Both the position numbers and the translations under genes were made by a program. DNA of 64,000 bases. It comes from Cohnella sp. SGD-V74 (lineage in GTDB: Bacteria; Bacillota; Bacilli; Paenibacillales; Paenibacillaceae). The notes below the pieces were generated by a model that was given only the letters and a program-made list of their open reading frames with translations, made no database searches and was not told the DNA's origin. This document shows positions 58,639 to 64,000 of the stretch, piece by piece (within the stretch, counting starts at the first letter, position 1; each line of letters begins with the position of its first letter). Location: the NCBI RefSeq assembly GCF_003001675.1, contig NZ_PVYW01000004.1, positions 338,835 to 402,834 on the forward strand, read 5' to 3'.

Positions 58639-60345
58639 ATGAAAAAGTGGCTAAGTTTAACGATGGTCGCAGCGCTGATGAGTACGGTCGTCGCCTGTTC
58701 GGGCGGCAACAACAAACCGGAGGCGAGCAGCAGTCCAAGCGCTTCCGCCAGCCAACCCTCCGCTTCCAACGCGGAAAGCCCAAGCGCCAGCGCAGAGCAG
58801 CCGGCTGCAGATGAGGCGGGCTGGAAGTCCGATACGTCGCCGATTACGTTCGACTGGTATTTGAACTTTGCCTGGTTCCCGAACAAATGGGGCGTAGACC
58901 CGACGTCGCAGTACATTACGAAGAAAACGGGCGTCAGCCTGAACCTGGTCGTTCCGGCCGGTAACGAGAACGAGAAGCTGAACGCGATGATCGCGGCGAA
59001 CCAACTGCCTGACTTCATTACGCTCGGCTGGTGGGAAGAAGGCGTGAAGAAGATGATCGAGGGCGGCCTTGTCGAATCGCTCACCGATCTCGCCGATCAA
59101 TACGATCCGTACTTCTTCAAAGTCGCCGACGGCGCCAAACTGAGCTGGTACGCACAGCCAGACGGCAAAACGTATGTGTATCCGAACGCGTCCTCGTCCC
59201 CGGCGGATTTCAAAAATTTCGGCACGCAGTTTACGTCGAACCAAACGTTCGTCGTTCGCAAAGATATGTATGAAGCAATCGGCAGCCCGGACATGCGGAC
59301 GCCGGAAGGCTTCCTTAACGCTCTTAAGATGGCCAAGGAGAAGTTCCCGGAAGTGAACGGCCAACCGCTCATTCCGATCGGCTTCCACGAATTCGGCGAA
59401 GACGGCAACTACTCGTTCTTCGACGTTGGGCAAGATTCGTCCTACCTGTCTCATTACCTGGCGTTGCCAAGGGAAAAAGAAGGCAAGCTGTACGACCGTC
59501 TGACCGATCCGGAATACGTTCGCTGGTTAAAGACGTTCCGTCAGGCCAACCAAGACGGTTTGATCTCCAAAGACGTATTTGTCGACAAACGCGCACAGAT
59601 GGAAGAGAAAATCGCGCAAGGACGCTACTTCGCGATGCTGTACCAACGCACAGACTTCGCCGCGCAGCAGAACGTGCTGTACGCCAAAGACCCGAACTCC
59701 GTCTACATCGCGGTTGACGGTCCGGCGAATACGAATCTGGACGCGCCGACGCTGGCCGGTCCTGCGATCTCCGGCTGGACGGTAACGCTGATTTCCAAGA
59801 ACGTTAAGGACAAGGAGCGCGCTATCAAGTTCCTGAGCTATCTGATCAGCGAGGAAGGCCAGAAGGATATGTATCTCGGCGAGAAAGGCGTATCCTACGA
59901 CACAATCGACGGCAAAGACCAGTTCAAGCCGGAAGCGCTGAACCTGATGAACACGGACCGTTCCGCATTCGATAAGCAATACGGCGCTTCGCACACATTC
60001 TGGATGCTGATGGATACGAATATGCAGTTGCAATGGCAGCCGCCTGCGGTTGAGCCGTTTAAGCAACTGGAAGACTGGACGAAGGGCAAGACGGAAAGCT
60101 ATTCGCAGTACGACCTGATCAACCCGCCTGCCACTTCCAAGGAAGGCATTAATGCCAAGAAAATTGCTACGGAGTGGGGCAAGGCGCTGCCGAAGCTGTT
60201 GCTGGCCAAGTCGGAAGCGGACTTCGACCAGACGTTTAACGACTTTATCGCCAAGCGCGACAAGACGGGCTTCGCCGAACTGATGGCTTACCGTCAGACG
60301 AAATACGAGGAAAACGTGAAGAAGCTTGCAGAATTTCTGAAATAA
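58639..60345 (+). CDS. CUT1 extracellular solute-binding lipoprotein
   Basis: A 568-residue binding lipoprotein with lipobox VVAC (C20), a Ser/Ala/Pro-rich linker and a large binding domain (DFITLGWWEEGVKKMIEGG, FVVRKDMYEAIGSPDMRTPEGF, KFLSYLISEEGQKDM). AAAGGGG is 7 bases before the ATG at 58639. A small hairpin, TTCCC-GCAA-GGGAA at 58578-58591, lies in the 97-base spacer after the permease and may protect the message. A strong terminator follows the gene. Confidence 0.93.
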   Translation: MKKWLSLTMVAALMSTVVACSGGNNKPEASSSPSASASQPSASNAESPSASAEQPAADEAGWKSDTSPITFDWYLNFAWFPNKWGVDPTSQYITKKTGVSLNLVVPAGNENEKLNAMIAANQLPDFITLGWWEEGVKKMIEGGLVESLTDLADQYDPYFFKVADGAKLSWYAQPDGKTYVYPNASSSPADFKNFGTQFTSNQTFVVRKDMYEAIGSPDMRTPEGFLNALKMAKEKFPEVNGQPLIPIGFHEFGEDGNYSFFDVGQDSSYLSHYLALPREKEGKLYDRLTDPEYVRWLKTFRQANQDGLISKDVFVDKRAQMEEKIAQGRYFAMLYQRTDFAAQQNVLYAKDPNSVYIAVDGPANTNLDAPTLAGPAISGWTVTLISKNVKDKERAIKFLSYLISEEGQKDMYLGEKGVSYDTIDGKDQFKPEALNLMNTDRSAFDKQYGASHTFWMLMDTNMQLQWQPPAVEPFKQLEDWTKGKTESYSQYDLINPPATSKEGINAKKIATEWGKALPKLLLAKSEADFDQTFNDFIAKRDKTGFAELMAYRQTKYEENVKKLAEFLK

Positions 60346-60356
60346 GCGATAGCGGC

Positions 60357-60389
60357 TCCGAAAAACCCAGTTGCGCTGGGTTTTTCGGA
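60357..60389 (+). terminator. Intrinsic terminator after binding-protein gene
   Basis: A perfect 14-bp stem (TCCGAAAAACCCAG and complement) with loop TTGCG. The T-run lies inside the 3' arm. It separates the transporter genes from the kinase-regulator pair. Confidence 0.85.
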
Positions 60390-60417
60390 CATTTCCGGAT
60401 GCAAAAACGGCCGCTCG

Positions 60418-60426
60418 TGATAGAAT
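60418..60426 (+). promoter_or_regulatory. Extended -10 promoter of kinase-regulator pair
   Basis: TGATAGAAT (extended -10 with one mismatch) lies 35 bases before the kinase start and directly after the terminator, so the pair has its own promoter. Confidence 0.45.
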
Positions 60427-60460
60427 AAGTGCACGATGCCGTGAAAGTGATGTGACGAAG

Positions 60461-62356
60461 ATGCTGCGCTATTGGAAGCGAAAATGGGAAAGAATGACGT
60501 TTCGTCTGGAACAGCTAACTTTGCAGAAAAGGCTTCTTGTTGCCTACATTTTGATTATGCTGCTGCCGAGCTTGCTGATTTCGATGTATATTTTCAAAGG
60601 GCAGACGGGCAATGCGGTGGAGGAGCTTAAGAAAAATCACGAATATTCGCTGGAGATCGAGCAGATCAACCTGAAAAATAATATGGAGACGATGAAGCGG
60701 GCGGCGGAGAGGGCTTTGGTGGATCGGGAGATCAAAGACTACTTGCTGGACCCCAATGTGCTCAGCGCGTGGGAGCTTCTCGAACTGAATCGACAGAGCT
60801 TGCAAAATATTGTCGGGCTTCAATATAACAACCCGAGCATCGAACGCATTCGCATTTATGCAAGCAATCCGGCGACAAACGAGATGCTGCCCGTTCTGTA
60901 TCACGAAAGTCGAATTCATCAGGATACATGGTACGAGACAGTAATGGAAGCGAACGAGCAGAATGTATGGATATTCAGCCACTCCACCCGGGAATTGATT
61001 CGCAGCCGGCCCGGGCTGGAGGAGGATTTTAACCCGAAATTGTCACTCTATCGGGAGATTCAGTATCCGCAGGGCACGCATGTCGGCATACTGCAGATCG
61101 ATATGCTGCTTACGAACGCTTTTCCAAATACATTCAGCCCGCTTCAGGACGAACAATCCCAGATGATTATGGTCGATCGGAATTGGGACATTATTCGCAA
61201 TCCGGCGAATCCGTTTTTGGAACGGAACGGGGTGGACGATGAAGCCTTGAGAAAGCAGTTTGCATTGCTAAAGTCGAGCGGGGAGGGGAAGGGCAGCTTT
61301 ACGTTCACTGTGCGCGGAGTGCCGTACTTGGGCGTCTATTCTTATATTCAACCCTTGGAAGCCTATATGCTGAAGGTAGCGTCGCTCAAGCCCGTCTACG
61401 ACGGCATTAACGACGCCCGCAACCGGATAATTTGGGCCAACGTCGTGCTGCTCGCCATCCTTGCGATTGCGACGTACTACTTGAATGCGATCATTCTCAA
61501 AAAGCTGCACGTGCTTACCGACTCGATGAAAAGAGTGCGTCAAGGCGACTTCGGCATCGACTTGGACATCCGGGGCGGAGGTGAAGTTGGCGATCTGGCC
61601 CACCACTTCCGCAAAATGCTGCGCAAGATCAACGAGCTGATCGCCGAAGCGGTCAACAAGCAGGCAGCCGCCAAGGAAGCGGAACTGGCTACGCTGAAAA
61701 ACCAGATCGATTCGCATTTTTTGTACAACACGCTGGAGAACATCAAGATGATGGCGGAAATCAACGACCAAAGGGAGATTTCCAACGCGCTTACTTCTTT
61801 GGGCGGCATGATGCGCTACAATATGCGCTGGACGAGCGAATACGTCCGGCTCAGAGATGAACTCACGCATATCGGCAATTACGTGAGCATCGCGAACATT
61901 CGTTTCGACGATCGGATTCGTCTGGTGACGGATATTCCCGAGGCGTACTTGAACCTGGAACTTCTGAAAATGTCGCTGCAGCCCGTCGTTGAGAATTCGA
62001 TCAAGCACGGACTTGGGGATACCGAGATGACGATCGAGATCCGCGCGAAGAAAGAGGAGGACGCGGTGCTGATCTCGATCGTTGACGACGGCGCGGGCAT
62101 TTCCCCGGAACAGGTGAGGGAGCTGAACGCGCGCATCGAACGAGGAGTCGAGGGAGAGTCTCGGGACGCCTCGGGCAAGGGCAACGGCATCGGGCTGGCG
62201 AACGTGCACAGCCGGATTCAGATGCATTTCGGCAAGGAATACGGATTGCGGGTCGACAGCGAGTCAGGGAGCTGTACCAGGGTGACGCTTCGCATCCCAT
62301 GCTTGATTTTGAACGGAGGATTGACGGCTAATGCGGAAGCTGCTGATCGCGGATGA
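60461..62356 (+). CDS. YesM-type sensor histidine kinase
   Basis: A 631-residue kinase: TM1 (LLVAYILIMLLPSLLISMYI, about 22-42), extracellular sensor, TM2 (IIWANVVLLAILAIATYYL, about 325-345), HAMP, His box NQIDSHFLYNTLE with H419, and HATPase motifs DDGAGIS and GNGIGLANVHSRI. The His box has Asp-Ser where the other two kinases here have Asn-Pro. The frame is open from 60371, but the protein-like start is the ATG at 60461. It overlaps the regulator gene by 26 bases. Confidence 0.92.
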   Translation: MLRYWKRKWERMTFRLEQLTLQKRLLVAYILIMLLPSLLISMYIFKGQTGNAVEELKKNHEYSLEIEQINLKNNMETMKRAAERALVDREIKDYLLDPNVLSAWELLELNRQSLQNIVGLQYNNPSIERIRIYASNPATNEMLPVLYHESRIHQDTWYETVMEANEQNVWIFSHSTRELIRSRPGLEEDFNPKLSLYREIQYPQGTHVGILQIDMLLTNAFPNTFSPLQDEQSQMIMVDRNWDIIRNPANPFLERNGVDDEALRKQFALLKSSGEGKGSFTFTVRGVPYLGVYSYIQPLEAYMLKVASLKPVYDGINDARNRIIWANVVLLAILAIATYYLNAIILKKLHVLTDSMKRVRQGDFGIDLDIRGGGEVGDLAHHFRKMLRKINELIAEAVNKQAAAKEAELATLKNQIDSHFLYNTLENIKMMAEINDQREISNALTSLGGMMRYNMRWTSEYVRLRDELTHIGNYVSIANIRFDDRIRLVTDIPEAYLNLELLKMSLQPVVENSIKHGLGDTEMTIEIRAKKEEDAVLISIVDDGAGISPEQVRELNARIERGVEGESRDASGKGNGIGLANVHSRIQMHFGKEYGLRVDSESGSCTRVTLRIPCLILNGGLTANAEAADRG

Positions 62357-63893
62357 CGAGAAAAATATCAGGCTCGGGCTGAAGGCGATGATCGAACGGG
62401 AGTATCCGGGAGCGTATTCGATCCGCCTGGCGGCCGACGGACGGCAAGCGTTGGAGGAGCACGGGCGGGAGCCGGCGGAAATCTTGCTGACCGATATTCG
62501 AATGCCGCACATGGACGGAATTGAGTTGATCCGGAAGCTGGCGGAGTTTGGCAATCCGCCGGTGCTGCTGATCTTGAGCGGATACGACGATTTTCAGTAC
62601 GCCAAGGAAGCGATTAAGCATAAAGTCAAAGAATATTTGCTGAAGCCGATCGTGCGCGACGACCTGTTCGCGGCGCTGGGCAAAGCCGATTCCGAGCTGC
62701 GGGAGCGGGATGCGCTTCGCGACCGACTCGGCGAGACGGACAAATATCGCAACGGGATGAGAATCAGTTCGCTGCGGCACATCTGGTCGGCGCCGGAGCT
62801 TGGTTCAGAAGAGGTTGAGAGGTTGGCGCGCGAGGCCGGTCTTCTGGACTTCGAGTTCGACTATTGGGTGGGCATTCTGGATACGGCAGGTCATGAACGA
62901 ATCGTGATCAAGGGAACGGAGTATTTGGCCGCGGCCGGCAAAGACGAGGCGTATCTTTGCTTGGAGGACAAGGAAGGTCGGCTCGTTGTTCTCTCCGCCC
63001 GGGAGAAACTGTTGACGGGCATGGTCGAGGAGCTTTCCGCGGCATCGAGCGGATCAGGCACCTTTTCAGCCGGGCTCAGCGCGAAAGGCGAAGGGCTCGG
63101 CGAGCTGAAAATCAAATACGAGGAAGCGAGGCATGCGCTCAAATATCGGCTGCTGCTCGGCCGATCCGGCGACGCCCTGATCCGTTACGAGCAATTGGCG
63201 CGGCGGGAGCGGGAGTACCCGGTTCCGGTCGGAACGATCGGAAGGCTCGCGAACATGATGGGGACGGACCGCGTCAACGAAATGAAGGCGCTGCTTCAGG
63301 AGCTGTTCGCGGCGGACGCGCTTGCCCGGGCGGATATCGGCTATTTCGAAGAGGTAGGACGCCTGTTGAACGAGTCGATCTTCGATCAAGTGTTCCACAC
63401 CTACGGAGAAGCGTCGGTGGAAATCATCAAAATGTATAAGCTGGCCGGCAGCTTGTACAATTTCGAGCACATTCAGGACTACATTCATTGCGTGCAAAAT
63501 TTGCTGCTGGGGCTGAACGATTTTATTCGTCATCTCAGATCGATTCACGTGGATCGCAAAGATATGGATCGAGCGCTGGAATACATCCACGCCAATTATG
63601 CCAAAGATCTGAACATGACGATGGTGTCCAACTACGTATCGCTAAACTACACGTACTTCAGCCAGGCGTTTAAGGAATTCGTCGGCGTCAGTTTCGTGCA
63701 ATACTTGAAAAACGTGCGCATCGAGAAAGCGAAGGAACTGCTGGCGACGACCGATCTGAAGGTGATGGACATCGGCGAACGGGCCGGGTTCGACAATACG
63801 AAACACTTCAACCGGGTATTCCGGGAGACGGTCGGCGTCACTCCGCTGGAATATCGCCAAAGCGTCTCCGGCTCGGCAGGAATAAGCACATAA
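62331..63893 (+). CDS. YesN-type response regulator, AraC DNA-binding domain
   Basis: A 520-residue regulator: a receiver with DDEKN, phospho-acceptor D55 (LTDIRMP) and YLLKPI; a middle region of ~280 residues; and a C-terminal AraC double HTH (residues ~415-515; VSLNYTYFSQAFKEFVG and ERAGFDNTKHFNRVFRETVG). CGGAGG lies inside the kinase end, so translation is coupled. It should control the CUT1 genes at 56671-60345. The last 107 bases of the window after it hold nothing recognisable. Confidence 0.93.
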   Translation: MRKLLIADDEKNIRLGLKAMIEREYPGAYSIRLAADGRQALEEHGREPAEILLTDIRMPHMDGIELIRKLAEFGNPPVLLILSGYDDFQYAKEAIKHKVKEYLLKPIVRDDLFAALGKADSELRERDALRDRLGETDKYRNGMRISSLRHIWSAPELGSEEVERLAREAGLLDFEFDYWVGILDTAGHERIVIKGTEYLAAAGKDEAYLCLEDKEGRLVVLSAREKLLTGMVEELSAASSGSGTFSAGLSAKGEGLGELKIKYEEARHALKYRLLLGRSGDALIRYEQLARREREYPVPVGTIGRLANMMGTDRVNEMKALLQELFAADALARADIGYFEEVGRLLNESIFDQVFHTYGEASVEIIKMYKLAGSLYNFEHIQDYIHCVQNLLLGLNDFIRHLRSIHVDRKDMDRALEYIHANYAKDLNMTMVSNYVSLNYTYFSQAFKEFVGVSFVQYLKNVRIEKAKELLATTDLKVMDIGERAGFDNTKHFNRVFRETVGVTPLEYRQSVSGSAGIST

Positions 63894-64000
63894 GCTCGCT
63901 TGGCGCACTAGCGTTGCATAAATGCTCACATAGTGAACTGGATTGTATTCCTATTACTTTGATTTCATATATTTACAGTTCCATTCTAGCCACTCAAGCT

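Noticed and set aside
63894..64000. Feature in the last bases of the window
   Set aside because: No gene, hairpin or repeat could be supported there.

Overview
The window looks like chromosomal DNA from a GC-rich, spore-forming Firmicute of the Paenibacillaceae (Paenibacillus/Cohnella type). Supporting this are a GerA-type spore germination operon, three YesM/YesN-type two-component systems, two CUT1 sugar transporters without their own ATPase, a Bacillus-like fadN-fadA-fadE cluster, strong AGGAGG ribosome binding sites and an SLH-domain protein. No rRNA, tRNA, phage or transposase gene was seen. The mobile DNA consists of three small non-coding inverted-repeat elements.

Layout. 1-7.3 kb: fatty-acid beta-oxidation genes (fadN, cut by the window edge, then fadA, fadE, acyl-CoA ligase and a hotdog thioesterase), with a four-copy repeat array between fadA and fadE. 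7.3-16.6 kb: a ribose-type (CUT2) ABC transporter with a ketose-epimerase-like enzyme on the minus strand, divergent from a histidine kinase, an AraC-type response regulator and a membrane-anchored sugar-binding protein that probably senses the same sugar. 16.6-21.2 kb: a YdeI/OmdA-like protein, then a TPP riboswitch with attenuator controlling ykoE-ykoD-ykoC (thiamine or precursor uptake) and a divergent IF-3 paralogue. 21.2-23.3 kb: psuK-psuG pseudouridine catabolism. 23.3-30.6 kb: single oxidoreductases (acyl-CoA-dehydrogenase-like, AcuI-like, molybdopterin, SDR, FAD-dependent) and a cold-shock gene with a structured leader. 30.6-36.3 kb: an SLH protein and the germination operon gerA-gerC-small D subunit-gerB. 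36.3-36.6 kb: a foldback MITE. 36.6-41.7 kb: FhuF-like ferric reductase, LplT-like MFS protein, LtaS-like synthase and PAP2 phosphatase. 41.7-44.3 kb: MITE, TetR regulator and a 14-TM multidrug exporter with clear operators. 44.3-47.2 kb: a candidate minus-strand ncRNA with a consensus promoter, then an ArsB/NhaD-like permease and a DoxX-like membrane protein. 47.3-63.9 kb: two CUT1 carbohydrate import systems, each with permeases, binding lipoproteins and a YesM/YesN pair, separated by the second copy of the 41.8-kb MITE.

The strongest leads for something undescribed are the ncRNA candidate near 44.3-44.5 kb, the IF-3 paralogue under TPP control, the repeat array upstream of fadE, and the two MITE families that share a short internal motif.
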